From positions 9,592,214 to 9,656,213 of the forward strand of contig OY482851.1 in the NCBI GenBank assembly GCA_960531495.1: a stretch of DNA of 64,000 nucleotides, read 5' to 3'. Positions 1-12,105 of the stretch are shown here, piece after piece (positions within the stretch are counted from its first letter, which is position 1; each line of letters begins with the position of its first letter). The position numbers were made by a program, and so were the translations under genes. Source of the DNA: Zeus faber (lineage: Eukaryota > Chordata > Actinopteri > Zeiformes > Zeidae). The notes under the pieces are model-generated. The model was not told the DNA's origin. It made no database searches and saw only the letters and a program-made list of their open reading frames with translations.

Positions 1-241
1 ATTCATTATGCCGGTCGGTTTGTCTTCATGTCAAACCGGTTTGAAAATGTTTACACAGGGCCTCTGTAGTTTGTGGAGAGAACCTAAATGTATTTTAACT
101 TTTTCTCAGGCATTGTGCTTATATAACCACTTCATCATTGAAATGAATCATATGCATTAATTTCGTACCTGAATAGAGATGTCTTTTGATACACGTACGC
201 ACGCACACATTTAAAAAAAAAATTTTCTCCATGCTTTCCAG

Positions 242-634
<393 letters not shown>

Positions 635-1275
635 AGCGACCCCATGCACTTTTTTTTTATTTTCATTAATTTGCTCTCATGTACATATGCCTGTGCCCTA
701 TTGTCTTTTAAAATGCATGACTATTAATTTAGTTTAAAATATTTATTAGAACTGAGACACATATTTAGAGGCGAGAGTGTAAATCCACAATTTAGGACAA
801 ATGGACTATTTGTAAGAATCTTGAGTGTTTGTAATAACCACGAGCCTCTGTTTCACTATCTGTTGCACCAGCTTATTAATATTTATTTGAAAAAAACAAA
901 ACAACGTGCGTATCTGCAGCCAATGACTGTTTTTTTTGGCTGTTTATCTTTTTTCCATTCTGCTGGATATTTATCTAGAAAGCAGACATTGCACAATATA
1001 TTATGGCATTCTGTTAAATATGGACTATAACTTACACTGCCATAGACTTTTTTTTAAACAAAAGCATTGCTGCCTGAAGTGCAAATTTTATTTTTATTTT
1101 TTATTGAAGACTGTGTGAGCTGTTAAGAAAGGTGTTAGGCCTGTTCAAAGGGGCAGGAAGGAAACCAGAATATGGTTAGAAATTGTTGGTCTCAGAATGA
1201 CCCTGTTTCTTTTATTTTCTGTCCTTTTGAGTCAGTACGCGCAATATCCTAATAAAGGGCGGTTAAAACACAGAA
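635..1275 (+). other. pradc1: pradc1 3' UTR with AATAAA
   Basis: AT-rich sequence follows the stop codon. A canonical AATAAA lies at 1251-1256, so the transcript probably ends near 1270-1280. No other coding potential is visible in it. The end point is inferred from the signal only. Confidence 0.55.
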
Positions 1276-3010
1276 AAAGCTCAAGTTTCTTCATAAGGAT
1301 GTTTTTTAATTTTTAATTTTTTTGGCAGAACACTAGTTTTGTAAGATGATCCAATGGCCCAGCTGTTAATCTTTTCGATCACGTTGTGGATTACAATCAA
1401 CATGTGAGACACTCCGACATGTCTATTTAATAAAGCAAGTGTCATAGTGTTGGTCCGGGCTGTGTGAATGTAAGTTTGTGATGTGTTTGTCATTCAGGTC
1501 CTTTTCTATTTGAGTACAAGAATAAATGGAGGACTTTCACGGAAGTATTGTTTCCTTAGGGCATTTATAATTTAAATGTACTTATACTTACTAATAATTT
1601 TAACTTCTAATTAACTATATGATGTTTTGTTTATGAAAGTTTTTTTTTTTTTTTTTTTTCAGGAGCCATAAACATGAATTTAACCCCAGGAACTCAAGTT
1701 ATCATATGTCTTATTCCCAAATCTGTAAAAGAACAAATGTAATGCCGCAAGTTGTCGATTTTGCCTTAAATAACAAACCACAAGAAGGTTTTCATTCACT
1801 TAACTTTAAAATATGTTCAAATAATGGTTAATGAAAAATATCCAGGCATTCTTTCTTATATGCAGATGTTCTATTTGTATCCTTAAAATGTCAGCAATGG
1901 AACAAAAAATAAATAGAAGCACTGTAAAAGAAACCCTCATGTGCTGTTTACATGAATTTCTAAAGTCAAGACCCACTACTTGAGGACTCTATGATGGTGC
2001 AAACTATGGTGAGGAATATTTTGAAAATTGTTTGGACAAGTTCACTAATTATTTGAGACCAAAAATTTGAGAGAAATGAGGATTTAAAATAATTTGTGGT
2101 GGCATGATCCATCCTCAAATGTCTCGATCTAAATTGATGACACAAAAGTGAAAATTTCTATAATATTTAGATATTTTTATTCAATACATTTTGCTTCGCC
2201 TTTTTATAGTTACTGTTTGATTGCCTTCTATTAATGTCAAAGACTTTGATTGGTGCATGATGTGTATGAAAGGTGTTATAATAGGTGCTGTAATAAAGGC
2301 AATCAATGTCAAAGTGTGTTTAAATTGTGTGAAATGAATCCATGCATTTTTCTTATTTATTTTCTATACCAGAGTATAGGCCTATTTTCAGAATACAATC
2401 TTCAAAGAAATAGTCAATAGAGAATTACCATGAAAGAAACTCTGAACACAAGCTCCTTCCTTGAATTTAGTTGGTAAAGACATCTTGGCAAATGGTAACA
2501 TTAAGGTTTAGACAATATTTGGCGTCAGACTTGTATTTGGAGACAGAACATTGTTTAAAGTGGAAATCCATCAGATTCTCTGTGTTGGATGGATTACACC
2601 AAGTCCCAGAATTTCATTTTTTAAACTGCAACGTGATTTTTCAACATCTGAGTTTACCCTGGTCTTCGCCCTAACATGGTTACTTTCATTTCTCCAAAGT
2701 TTGCCTTTTTCTGATCGATTGACTTCCGCTTCATTGTCACTTTAGGTGGTGGCGTTATTTTTTTGCGAGGGTGCTCTTTTTCGTGAATTTTCATCCATAT
2801 TGACAGTTTACTGACCACAACTAACTAGTCATGCCGGTTTAATAAAATTCACCACAACTGTTTTTCATTTCTTGCTTGTAGGCTACTTAATCGTTGCGTT
2901 CTTACCGGCAAAAGCGTACCCTGTCGCCAACAATGGGAGCAGCATATAGAGCAGTACAAATACATTGAAGGGTTTTTTAATAAAATAAAAAGTACCAGCA
3001 AAATAAAGTA
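1276..3010. other. AT-rich intergenic stretch, no gene seen
   Basis: This stretch separates the pradc1 3' end from the first receptor gene. It is AT-rich, has a poly-T run near 1641-1660 and only short chance reading frames. I see no splice-linked coding, RNA gene or clear repeat. Confidence 0.5.
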
Positions 3011-3871
3011 TCAAATATGTTGTTGTTTTTTTTGTTTTGTTCTCCAAACCGCTGCCCTCAGGGAGGGACTCGCCCACAGGTAGAGCCCCGGGGTGGACAG
3101 GATGTTGCACCGGGCTAGGATGCCCAGAGGACTCACCGCCTCATTTTCAGACATCAGACCCTTTCCAGTAATACGCCTGACGATCAGATTGAGCATGGAC
3201 GGCGACCAGAAAGCCAGGAAACACACCACCACCAGCACCACGATCTGCAGCGACTCCCTCTTGCTCTCCCTCTCCGCACTGGGCGGGTCCCTGTCGATTT
3301 GGTATTTGGCAACAACCAGCAGTTTAACAGTCATTGTTATTTTAGTCAGGATGATGATCTGCAGACTGATCAGGCTGTACACCTGGATCTGTATAGCTTT
3401 AGACAGCGGAAGCAGCCGCTGTATCAGCAGCTGGCTGTAGATGTGGAACCAGCAGTACACATTCATGGCTATGACGAAATAGCGAGTGATGAACCGGCTG
3501 TAGAAGAAGGGATGGCAGATGGCGAAGTAGCGGTCAAACTGTGCAAAGAGAAAGGTCAAGACATTCACACCGAGGAGGGATGATAAAATGTAAAAAGTTC
3601 CGTTTCTGGACGGAAAACCCACTCGCACGTCGAAGAGGCAGAGGTAAAAAACAGCCAGTCCGGACAGGGCGTCACTGATGCTGGTGTTGAGCATGAAGAT
3701 GAACCGGTTCTGGATCCGCAGCGCATGGGTGCGGAGGATGGCCACCGCAACACAACCAGCCAGGAGAACCGCGCTGGTTCCAAATAGTATGTGGAAGAAG
3801 AACAGCAAATAGTCCCCCACGCCGGCAAAGTCAAAAGCCAGAGGCACCAGCGTCAGATTGGCCAAAATCAT
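3011..3871 (-). CDS. single-exon rhodopsin-like GPCR, cluster copy 1
   Basis: An intact 286-residue seven-helix receptor. The N-terminus has a glycosylation site (NLT, residue 5). TM1 is about 20-45, TM2 contains NRFIFML and the sodium-site Asp (SISD, residue 67), and a second glycosylation site NGT (residue 90) lies in the first outer loop. DRY is at 113-115, FWSP in TM6 at 221-224 and TPGLY in TM7 at 260-264. There is no Cys at the top of TM3 or in the very short second outer loop, and TM5 lacks proline. An in-frame ATG exists at 3913, but a TATA-like box at 3922-3929 places the likely transcription start below it. The ATG at 3871 also matches the paralogues. The tail after AVW diverges into a Lys/Gln-rich end. 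Closest in the window to copy 2. It is an orphan class A receptor of the plasma membrane; ligand unknown. Fish genes annotated GPR148-like may be the same family, but I cannot verify that. Confidence 0.85.
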   Translation of the reverse strand: MILANLTLVPLAFDFAGVGDYLLFFFHILFGTSAVLLAGCVAVAILRTHALRIQNRFIFMLNTSISDALSGLAVFYLCLFDVRVGFPSRNGTFYILSSLLGVNVLTFLFAQFDRYFAICHPFFYSRFITRYFVIAMNVYCWFHIYSQLLIQRLLPLSKAIQIQVYSLISLQIIILTKITMTVKLLVVAKYQIDRDPPSAERESKRESLQIVVLVVVCFLAFWSPSMLNLIVRRITGKGLMSENEAVSPLGILARCNILSTPGLYLWASPSLRAAVWRTKQKKQQHI

Positions 3872-3921
3872 GATGACGCTGCACCCGTGATATACTGACT
3901 GTGTCCTAGTCAAGCCTAGGG

Positions 3922-3929
3922 TTTAAATA
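3922..3929 (-). promoter_or_regulatory. TATA-like box of receptor copy 1
   Basis: On the minus strand this reads TATTTAAA, 51-58 bases above the ATG at 3871. A homeodomain-type palindrome CATTAATG at 3968-3975 lies about 40 bases further upstream. The spacing suggests a transcription start near 3895, between the two candidate ATGs. Motif evidence only. Confidence 0.5.
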
Positions 3930-5440
3930 CAGCCCTGCTGCCGCGTTTCATAATTCTTGTGAGACTTCATTAATGCGGAGAGTTTTTTGCCTGAAGTTGC
4001 AGCCTCCAAGCGATCGCAAACGATCACAACAAATTTGTTTATTCAGCACCACGGACAGCAACTCCCTCTGGGGCCCTATTTAGGAAGCTGGATGCTAAAA
4101 AATAACCATGCATTGCCCCAATTAAGAAGTTTTATTTAAAAATGTATGATTTAAATCTCTGTTATAGGTGGTCTGCAGATAGCTGGACCAGCGTGAAAAA
4201 GTATACATACAATTCAGGTTTTTCCGCAACCTTAGTGGGTTCTTATACAAGAGGAGGCCCGAATAACAAAAACACTACATGAGAAATTATACAACATAAA
4301 ATGATCTAAATGTCCTGCATATGTTGACATGAGATTACTAGTAATCGTTGTATTAATATTAGTGGAAGTAATTGAACTAGTAGGCCTCACAGTACTAATA
4401 GTAGAAATAGTTGCAGTCGAAGTAGTAAAACTAGCAGTAAAGGGTAGTATTGCATCAGTAGTATCATAGCCATCAGTAGTAGTATAAGTAGTAGTAGTTT
4501 AAGTAGTAGTTGTACAAGTAGTAGTAGTAGTAGTTGTTGTTGTAATGGAATAGTACAGCAGTAATGGTAAGAACAGCAGCAGTATAATCTATAGTGGTGG
4601 TTAATACCATACTCCTGGGGTAATCTCTGTTTATATAATGTTCAGTGTTTTGTAATTCTTTCAACGCGAATGTACAACTGGACTCCAACATGTATAGGTT
4701 CTTGTAACTATATAATTGTTCTTATTATCGTCACTTCAGTCGCACATTCATTTGGCAGATGGACTAAACAAACTGTAACAGATGAACAGATAAAGTTCCT
4801 GACAAAGACTAACGCCTGTAACGGGGAAAAAAAGACATCTGAATATATATGCAAGCCAAATAATTATAATATTTTAAAAAGCTTTGTTCCAATATCAACT
4901 CCCCTGCGTCACATACCTTGTTGACCCTCGAAATCTAGTTTTAAGGTCTTGTGGTTTTCGTGGGCCACAAGCTGCGCTTCCTTATCTTCAAACACTATGA
5001 CAACGCGGATAAGGGTATAGATTGGAAGCTTATAGTCAGGTTAATTTCTTGTTTTGCTTGTTAAGTTAAATATCAACTTGAAATATCGGACTTGGCTAAG
5101 TGCAGAAAGTCAGAATATTCATCAGTCAGCCTCTTTCGAAATCGGCCTGTAAGTTGCTGGTTTGGTCTCCGGTTGACATTTTGGTTCAGATTCTTGTTTC
5201 AAAGTGAGTGACAAAATAAACTTCCGACTTCCTACACTCTCTGAAGAATGCCACAGCTCCAAGGTGCTTGAGCAAAAGGGCAAATAAAAATACCAGGCCT
5301 TAACAGGTGGAACATTTAGAATGAAGGATGATTATGAAAAAGCCCCAATTTGTATTTATTTTTAAAGTTAGAGTCACTAAAAAATTCCAAGAACAAGAAA
5401 TTGCCATCCAGATGAAAGGAACCAAACACACATAGGTGTA
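3930..5440. other. intergenic stretch with degenerate AGT-rich repeat, no gene seen
   Basis: This is the upstream flank of receptor copy 1. About 4370-4600 is a degenerate (AGT)n microsatellite. The rest is AT-rich without recognisable coding or RNA genes. Confidence 0.45.
4370..4600. repeat. degenerate (AGT)n microsatellite
   Basis: Repeated AGT units are broken by point changes; the purest run is near 4515-4533. Short reading frames here are repeat-driven Tyr/Asn runs. Confidence 0.6.
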
Positions 5441-7235
5441 AAGATAAAGACAAAGATGAAGATAAAGGTACTTTATTAATCCTCAAAGGGAAATTCCAGT
5501 GTTGCAACAGCAATGACATTCATGACAAAACACATATCATTTACAAAAACACACGTTGTTCAACAACGTGTGCCTTAATACATATAAAAGAACTAAACAA
5601 ATAAATAAATTGCAATAATAACAATAGAAATAAACAGAATAAAATAGAATTTAACTTAGTGAAAGGTAAAGCTTAAAAGTGGAAGTCAAATGTAAAGTAA
5701 AAATGTGCCTTGTGCATCGCCATTCAGAGGAGTTTCCTCCCCTGGCACAGGGCGGAGTCATTGTAGGTGGCTATTGCGGTGGCAGGAATGACCTCCTGTA
5801 ACCGTCCTTATTGCAGCGGAGCTGATGGAGCCTCTGACTAAAGACATTCTGTTGTCTGACCAGAAGGTTGTGTAGCGGGTCGCCCAGTGTTGTCCATTAT
5901 GCTGAGCAGCTTGTGCAACATCCTTCTCTCCACAAGCAGCTCCAGGGGCTCCGGAGCAGCCCCCAGCACAGAGCCAGCCTTCTTCATCAGTTTGTTCAGT
6001 TTCTTGGAGTCGCTGGCTCTAACGCTGGCTGCCCCAACAGATGGCTGCAAAGAATGTTGCGCAACAGACTGGTAGAAGATATGTAACATCCTGCTGCCCG
6101 CATTGAAGGACACTGAGCTTCCTCAAGAAGTTGAGTCTGCTCTGTCCCTTCCTGTAGACAGCCTCGGTGCTGCATTCCGAGTCCAGTCTGTTGTCCAGGT
6201 GAACGCCCGGGAAGCTGTAACCCACCACCGCCTCCACCTCTTCTCCCAGGTTGGAAACAGTGTTCGGGTCCCGGTCCTCCTGAAAATCCACAACCATCTC
6301 CTTCGTCTCAGTCGCATTCAAGAGGAGGTGGTTGTTTCCACACTGTGCCACAAAGCCGTCCACCGGTTCCCTGTACTCAGTCTCCTGTCCACCGGGGATA
6401 CACCCTACAACTGCAGAGTCGTCCGAAAATTTCCGCTGGTGACATTGCATTGGAAGTCCGAGGTATACGGGGCGAAGAGGAAAGATGAGAGTACAGTCCC
6501 CTGCGGTGCTCCTGTTTTGCTAACCACCCACTCAGACATAGCATTCCCTCAGCCGCACAAACTGTGGTCTGTCCGTCAGGTAGTCACTAATCCAGGAGGC
6601 TGTGGGGGCGTCCGCCCTCATCGCTTGGAGCTTCTCTCGCAGCAGTGCGGGCTGGATCGCGTTGAAAGTGCTGGAGAAATCAAAAAACGTGATCCTCACG
6701 GTGCGGCCTGCTTTGTGAGAGCGGGCCTGCCGAAGCAGGTCGATGACGACGTCTTCGACTCCAAACCTGGGGGCGGGGGGCAAACTGCAGTGGTTCCAGA
6801 GAGGTGCTCAACTGAGGTGTGAGACGGGCCAATATCAATCTCTCCAGGACTTTCATGATGTGTGATGTTTAGGCAACCGGTCTGTGGTCATTGAGGGCCG
6901 ATGGAGAGGACTTCTCAGGTAGCGGAACAAGGCAAGATGTCTTCCACAGCACTGGAACCTTCCTCTGGCTCAGGTGAAAGAGGCGCTGTAGAATCCCACA
7001 TCGCTGGTCCGCCAGACCTTCAGGACCCTGGGGCTGACACCATCCGGGCCCGCAGCCTTGTTCTGGTGCAGTCTCTCCAGTTGCCTCTTCACCTGACTAC
7101 AGGAAACAGATGGGCGGGTGGCGGAGGGAGGCTCTTTGTTGCTCTTAGGGGGGGGGGGGTTGTTGATGGGGCTGTATTGAAGTCCACGTGGGGGTTGGGG
7201 GTTGAGGGGAGGCACAGTGTGAGTCAATGATCAAA
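5441..7235 (-). mobile_element. decayed, 5'-truncated LINE (jockey superfamily, CR1/L2/Rex1-like)
   Basis: Reverse transcriptase pieces are readable on the minus strand in several frames. From the 5' side they include a palm-entry block with LHQNKAAGPDGVSPRVLK near 7020-7080, then FFDFSSTFNAIQP, WISDYLTDRPQFVRLR near 6550-6600, a degraded catalytic SDD, then KTKEMVVDF, GVHLDNRLD and DSKKLNKLMKKAGSVLG towards 5960. These are hallmark segments of fish CR1/L2-like LINEs. Several stops and frame changes break the ORF, so this copy is dead. The 3' end, at 5441-5490, has the usual short A/T-rich tail with GATAAA-like units next to TTTGAGGATTAATAAAGT. The endonuclease and the ORF start are missing, so it is 5'-truncated, the common result of target-primed reverse transcription. 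Clade assignment within the superfamily is uncertain. Confidence 0.8.
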
Positions 7236-8190
7236 ATGTAACTCAAAAGGTGTGGGTTTACACAGCATGTAGTGCTTTAAAATAAATATTCAAATTTAAT
7301 GTTGGCCTATTATTATATGATATATACATATTTGTTGCTTTAATATTGTTCGACTATAATTTTTTGATATGGTACTTTATGGTGCATTGCAGTACAATAG
7401 GCCTGTCATTTCAGTATCTGTCACGGACCACAAAATATAAATCTAATTAAGCATTCCTTAAAAGCTCCTGCAAACTATATACTAGGGCAGTCACCATTCT
7501 GACATTAAGCTGGCGATATACAAATACCAATAACTACAAATAATTGTGATTACAACTCAGTTGTCTTTTTTGGTTCATGGAATGACACTACCCCCAGTAT
7601 AAGCGCATAACCGTGCATACAATTTTATTAAATATAACATATAATTAAAAATGCTATGACCAAGACAATTTTGGAAAATTAATGTGGATTTAAATTGGTC
7701 AAGGATTAGCTACTGACAAATTCAGCATTTCTCCTGTGCTAAATACACTATGCATTTATTTAGGACAGACCTCGTATATTTAATTACTACAATGATTTAC
7801 GAAACGACAAATACTACACCCGGTTTGAATTTTATCGATAAAAAATATTTTCAAGAACAAAACCCAGGCCTCCAGACAAATCTGATTTCAAAAGACACAT
7901 GATTTAGGAACTATAGCGTGATTAATGTCATTAATGGTTCAGTTATAGCTCATTAAGTCAAATCACAAATGTGTGTTTCGTTACATGTTCATAGGCTTCA
8001 AACAAAATGAAATACTGTTTATACATAAGCACCTTTACTTATGGAGAGCAGATGCACCTTTATTTCAGCACAAAGGCTCAAAAGGCTCAACTATAGGTCA
8101 CATACATCTATATGGGCTATTATAATGAACAGTATTTAATATTTTTACCAATTAAAGAAAATCAACATTTGGATTGTTGGCCTTCTTTAA
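7236..8190. other. AT-rich intergenic stretch, no gene seen
   Basis: A very AT-rich region between the LINE and a LINE tail fragment. It has only short chance reading frames. No RNA gene or clear repeat family is recognised. Confidence 0.45.
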
Positions 8191-8250
8191 TCAGAATCAG
8201 AATCAGAATCAGAAATACTTTAATAATCCCAGGGGGAAATTACATAACAC
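8191..8250 (-). mobile_element. LINE 3'-end fragment with (ATTCTG)n tail
   Basis: Read on the minus strand, AATTTCCCCCTGGGATTATT is followed by AAAGTATTTCTG and about four ATTCTG units. This is the typical 3' terminus of fish L2-like LINEs or of SINEs that share that tail. Only the tail is recognisable. Confidence 0.65.
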
Positions 8251-10049
8251 ATCATATTTAATTTGAACATCTGTCGATGTGAAAATAATACGATTGCAAA
8301 TTTACAGATCCACCAGCTTATAGTCAAGTAACCTTGAATTATATTTTTTTGATTATTAAAGTGCAATTACATACAGGATTTCAATCATGAAAGCAATGCT
8401 TTTAATGACGACAACAACTCTATTCAACTCATTTATTAAAAAAAAAGCTTTGCTAAATTTATTTTTTATTTTATTAATGCAGTGTTATAAACCTTTATAC
8501 AATTTTATACAGTAAGTTTCATGATTAACATTTTTTATTGGCTGAGGAATTTCGTTTCTGAAGTCACCACAGGGGTACTGCTCCACTCACTTTCTACCAC
8601 ATGGTTGGAGCTTTTGTCGCATAAATTTCACAATCTAATGTTTTCTTGTGTTAACACTAAGTTTAAATAATGACACGTGTGCTTCTTGCAAAGCAGCTTT
8701 GGATAAAAGCTGCTAAATTACATAAAGCAAGGGATCAGCAGGTTGCTTGTCACTTTTGTTTTGTTTTCAAAATCCACATTTTTCTGTTATAGGGCGACTA
8801 CAAGATGGATGGGAACAGATATAGTGTGGCATTTATTAGACGTACATCTAAATGTGAGTACATTCATCTCATCAATCTGAAGTTATGTAGCTATGCTTTT
8901 TTTTGTTTGTTTGTTTGTTTTTTGGACAAGTGACCCACTTCAAGAGAAGTCACTTGCCGCAGAAATGAAACCAAGCTGTTGCTTTTACAACGCAGTTAGA
9001 ATTTGAGCCCAAAACAATACCTTAACTGAGAACGTCAGCTCCAAAATTAAGCCAGTTGCTTTGACTCAGTCACAACATCTACCGAATAGAAGCACAAGTG
9101 TATATTCTGCAATGAGCAATATACTGGGGAAAAAAGGGTTGCAAAGGCAGTTGAGAGGAAGCAAATATTTATCATTTTAATCCCAAATCAAACACGTGAA
9201 CGGGGAATCAGTGTTTGTTCATTCAGCTCAATGGCACACAATGATTTCATCCCAATTCATATCCAGGTGTTTTCTCTCTGTCTATATGCCGTGTGACTTT
9301 AAAGTTTTTACTACAACAACAACTACTCCCATTTGCCATAAATAGGATGAATCATTTTGGTCCTCACACTGTGTTTATATAAACACACAAACACACTTAA
9401 CATACTACTACTTCCTTCGGTTATGGTTAGTATAACATTTAATTGATATCTTCGTTATCAGATCTTGGTCCTTGTGCTTATATTATAGTAACGCAAAGTT
9501 ATAGATGCAGGCGTATGATCTTGAAATGCCTCGTTCAGTCTATTCGTTCCCATCGATGCACAAACCATGGTTTTGTGTTTCTGTAATAAGTATAAAATGC
9601 AGCCTCTCATTGCGGTCAATGTGGAATCCCCAAAGTCACTCCGTCCCCCTTCGCAGCTCTACAAGGGAAAGATTGTTGTTCAGAATGATTAGAAACTGTT
9701 AAAAATGCCCCAAAAACCTTAAGTCATCCATTTGAATTCGTGATTCCCTTCTCACAATTAAAAATAATACTAATAATTAACTCATACCACAACAAACAGA
9801 AAACAATAACTACAATGAAAACATTCTTGATACGCATGGAATAATCTGAAAGTAAAAAATGAGGCGTCCCGTGAAGCTTTGATATTTTTAATCCCTATCA
9901 TACTGACCTTTCCTTCCTAGCTCTCATTTAAAGCCCTTACCAGTCAAAACAAATGTTTAAATTCACTCGGTGGCAAAGGACCCAGATGATGCTTTAGAAA
10001 GCCATTGCGCCTGTTTTTTATAAGAATATAATACAGTATATATATAATT
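8251..10049. other. AT-rich intergenic stretch with repeat remnants, no gene seen
   Basis: Downstream flank of receptor copy 2. It contains a likely transposon remnant near 8687-8880 and a short TTTG run near 8903-8920. Otherwise it is unique-looking AT-rich DNA without coding signals that I can support. Confidence 0.4.
8687..8880. repeat. probable fish interspersed-repeat remnant
   Basis: The block CAGCTTTGGATAAAAGCTGC followed by TAAAT resembles the very common fish repeat terminus 'CTTTGGATAAAAGCGTCTGCTAAAT'. About 150 bases on, AATGTGAGTACATTCATC also resembles a segment near 56763-56790. Family and borders are uncertain. Confidence 0.4.
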
Positions 10050-10988
10050 TTAAGAATAATATTGGTTTGTGGGACAGTTTAATTTCGTTTTCCAGTCGCA
10101 CGGAACAAACCTCTTCCTTCCCCGGCAAGGAAACACTCTGCTCCAGACGGCGGCCCAGGCCGCGGCCCTCAGGGAGGGACTCGCCCACAGGTAGAGCGAT
10201 GGGGTGAAGATCGCGTTGCTCCTGGAGAGAATACTGAGCGGATTCGTGGCTTCGTTTCTAATCACTAAACCCTTTCCCGTGGTTCGTTTCACCACGGTGT
10301 GGACTACCGCCGGGGACCACAGGGCCAGAAAAAACACGACCACCACTATTATGATCAGCAGGGACTCTTTCTTGCTGTCCCTCTCTGGGCCTGGTGGGTG
10401 TCTGGCCAGCTGGTATTTGGCCACAATGAGCAATTTGATGGTCATGGTTATTTTGGTGTAAACGATGATCTGCAGACAGACCCTGCTGTACAACTCGATC
10501 TGTATGGCCTCTGACAGCGACACCACGTGCTGGACGAGCAGCTGCCCGTAGACGTGCAGCCAGCTGTACAGGTTGACGCACACCACCAGCCGCCTGCTGC
10601 CGAACCTGCTGTAGAAGAACGGGTGGCACACGGCGGCGTAGCGGTCGAACTGCGCGAACAGGAAGGTCATCATGTTGACCCCGAGCAGCGAGGGCAGGAT
10701 GTAGAACGTCCCGTTCCTGGACGGGAAGCCGATCCTCACGTCGAAGAGGCAGAGGTAGAACACCCCGCAGCCGCTGAGCGCGTCCGCCAGGCTGGTGTTG
10801 AGCATGAAGAGGAAGCGGTTCTGCCGCAGCAGCGGCGGGGTCCGGGCGATGGCGAGCAGCACCGAGCCCGACACCAGCGCCGCGCCGCCGCCGAACAGCA
10901 CGTGGAAAAGGAAGAGAAGGTAGTCCCCGGGACCCACGAAGCCCACGGAGAGGGGGACCCGCTGGCTCACATTGACCGGGGCCGGCAT
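10050..10988 (-). CDS. single-exon rhodopsin-like GPCR, cluster copy 2
   Basis: An intact 312-residue receptor paralogous to copy 1. Glycosylation sites are NVS (residue 6) and NGT (residue 92). NRFLFML leads into TM2, DRY is at 115-117, TM6 has LWSP and TM7 has TPSLY followed by LWASPSLRAA. Like the others it lacks the TM3 and ECL2 cysteines. The intracellular tail is the longest of the set and carries several Cys and basic residues (CRGRKR, CDWK, NCPTNQ), so palmitoylation is possible. An open frame extends upstream to 11213 through an Arg/Pro-rich stretch, but that crosses a TATA-like motif at 11072-11079 and has no counterpart in the paralogues, so I take the ATG at 10988. The coding sequence is strongly GC-rich against its AT-rich flanks. 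Ligand unknown. Confidence 0.85.
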   Translation of the reverse strand: MPAPVNVSQRVPLSVGFVGPGDYLLFLFHVLFGGGAALVSGSVLLAIARTPPLLRQNRFLFMLNTSLADALSGCGVFYLCLFDVRIGFPSRNGTFYILPSLLGVNMMTFLFAQFDRYAAVCHPFFYSRFGSRRLVVCVNLYSWLHVYGQLLVQHVVSLSEAIQIELYSRVCLQIIVYTKITMTIKLLIVAKYQLARHPPGPERDSKKESLLIIIVVVVFFLALWSPAVVHTVVKRTTGKGLVIRNEATNPLSILSRSNAIFTPSLYLWASPSLRAAAWAAVWSRVFPCRGRKRFVPCDWKTKLNCPTNQYYS

Positions 10989-11071
10989 CCCTCGGTTGTG
11001 CTCGAGGAAGCCGGGGGGGGCGCGGCGGGGAGTGGGCTGGACGGGGAATGGGACGCGCTGGATTCGGGGCC

Positions 11072-11079
11072 TATTTAAG
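11072..11079 (-). promoter_or_regulatory. possible TATA-like box of receptor copy 2
   Basis: Minus-strand CTTAAATA lies about 84 bases above the ATG at 10988. It is a weaker match than in the other copies, and the surrounding region is GC-rich. Low confidence. Confidence 0.3.
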
Positions 11080-11289
11080 CTCCGTCTCGGCGTGTGACGG
11101 CGTCGGCGGGGACTGCGTACGAAGTCCGTGACGCGACGGAATTCGAATGCACGGCGTGGAAGGGCGTGGAAGGGCGTGGCGGACTTTTCCTCTTCTTCTT
11201 CTCCCCATCCCATCTTAGTTAGTGGAGAATCAGCTTTTTCTAACTGAAACTATGGCCTGGCCTGCTGCTCAAACATTTATATTTAAACG

Positions 11290-11334
11290 TAAATAGATAA
11301 ACAAACTAACAAATAATAAAAAAAAAAAAACGAA

Positions 11335-11365
<31 letters not shown>

Positions 11366-11635
11366 ATAAATAAATAATATAAATAAATAAATAATATAAA
11401 TAAATAATATAAATAAAAGAATGAATGAATGAACGAATGATTGAACAGATGAACAAATACATTTAAAAAACAAGCAAATAAATAAATAAACAAACAAATA
11501 AATCAATAAATAAGTAGATGAATGAATGAATGAATGAATGAATGAATGAATGAATGAATGAACAGATAAATAAAGCAACAAATAAATAAACAAACAAACA
11601 AACAAATAAAGACATAAATACAACAGTATAAATGA
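11290..11635. repeat. tetranucleotide microsatellite cluster (AACT, AAAT, GAAT)
   Basis: Compound low-complexity tract: poly-A, then (AACT)n near 11334-11365, (AAAT)n-like stretches and (GAAT)n near 11518-11562. Reading frames here are repeat artefacts. Confidence 0.85.
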
Positions 11636-11804
11636 TCAAATTTTAATAATAATCAAATCATTGTAAGATGTAATTTTACATTCAGACAACAGAGCATCTC
11701 CTCTCATTTTGGCTTTCACAGCCATTTTGTGCCTTTTTTACAATTTCACACTTGCAAGGCCCCATTTGTCCATGACCATCTATACTCAGTATATATACAG
11801 TTTG

Positions 11805-11810
<6 letters not shown>

Positions 11811-11881
<71 letters not shown>
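11811..11881. repeat. (TA)n microsatellite, about 35 units
   Basis: An uninterrupted TA tract. It directly abuts a LINE-like 3' UTR segment. Confidence 0.95.
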
Positions 11882-11883
<2 letters not shown>

Positions 11884-12105
11884 TGCAACCTCTTGCCCGT
11901 ATTTGTAACTCGACTCTTACTTTTTTTATATTCGACTTTTATTTTATTTAAAAAATGTTATTTCCTCCTTATCTTTGCCTTGTTATTTTATCTTTTTATG
12001 CCCACTACGTAGTTGTTGCCTGTCATGCCCTAAGAATTTCATTGTACCGAATGACCTTGTGTCGTACTGTACACTTGACAAATAAAACACTTTGAACTTT
12101 ATATA
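11882..12105 (+). mobile_element. probable LINE 3' UTR remnant
   Basis: T-rich sequence ends with AATTTCATTGTACC, then ACTTGACAAATAAAACACTT and TGAACTTT. This is the characteristic non-coding end of fish LINEs ('ATTTCATTGTAC ... GACAATAAA ... TTGAA'). No ORF part is retained. Confidence 0.55.

Noticed and set aside
3872-3913. Upstream in-frame ATG of receptor copy 1
   Set aside because: It lies above the probable transcription start set by the TATA-like box and has no counterpart in the paralogues. The same reasoning rejects 16732 (copy 3) and 11213 (copy 2).
10527-11078. Long open frame antisense to receptor copy 2 (similar ones over copies 3 and 4)
   Set aside because: Compositional shadow of the GC-rich receptor. 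It is present over each paralogue at the same place, as expected from shared sense-strand coding.
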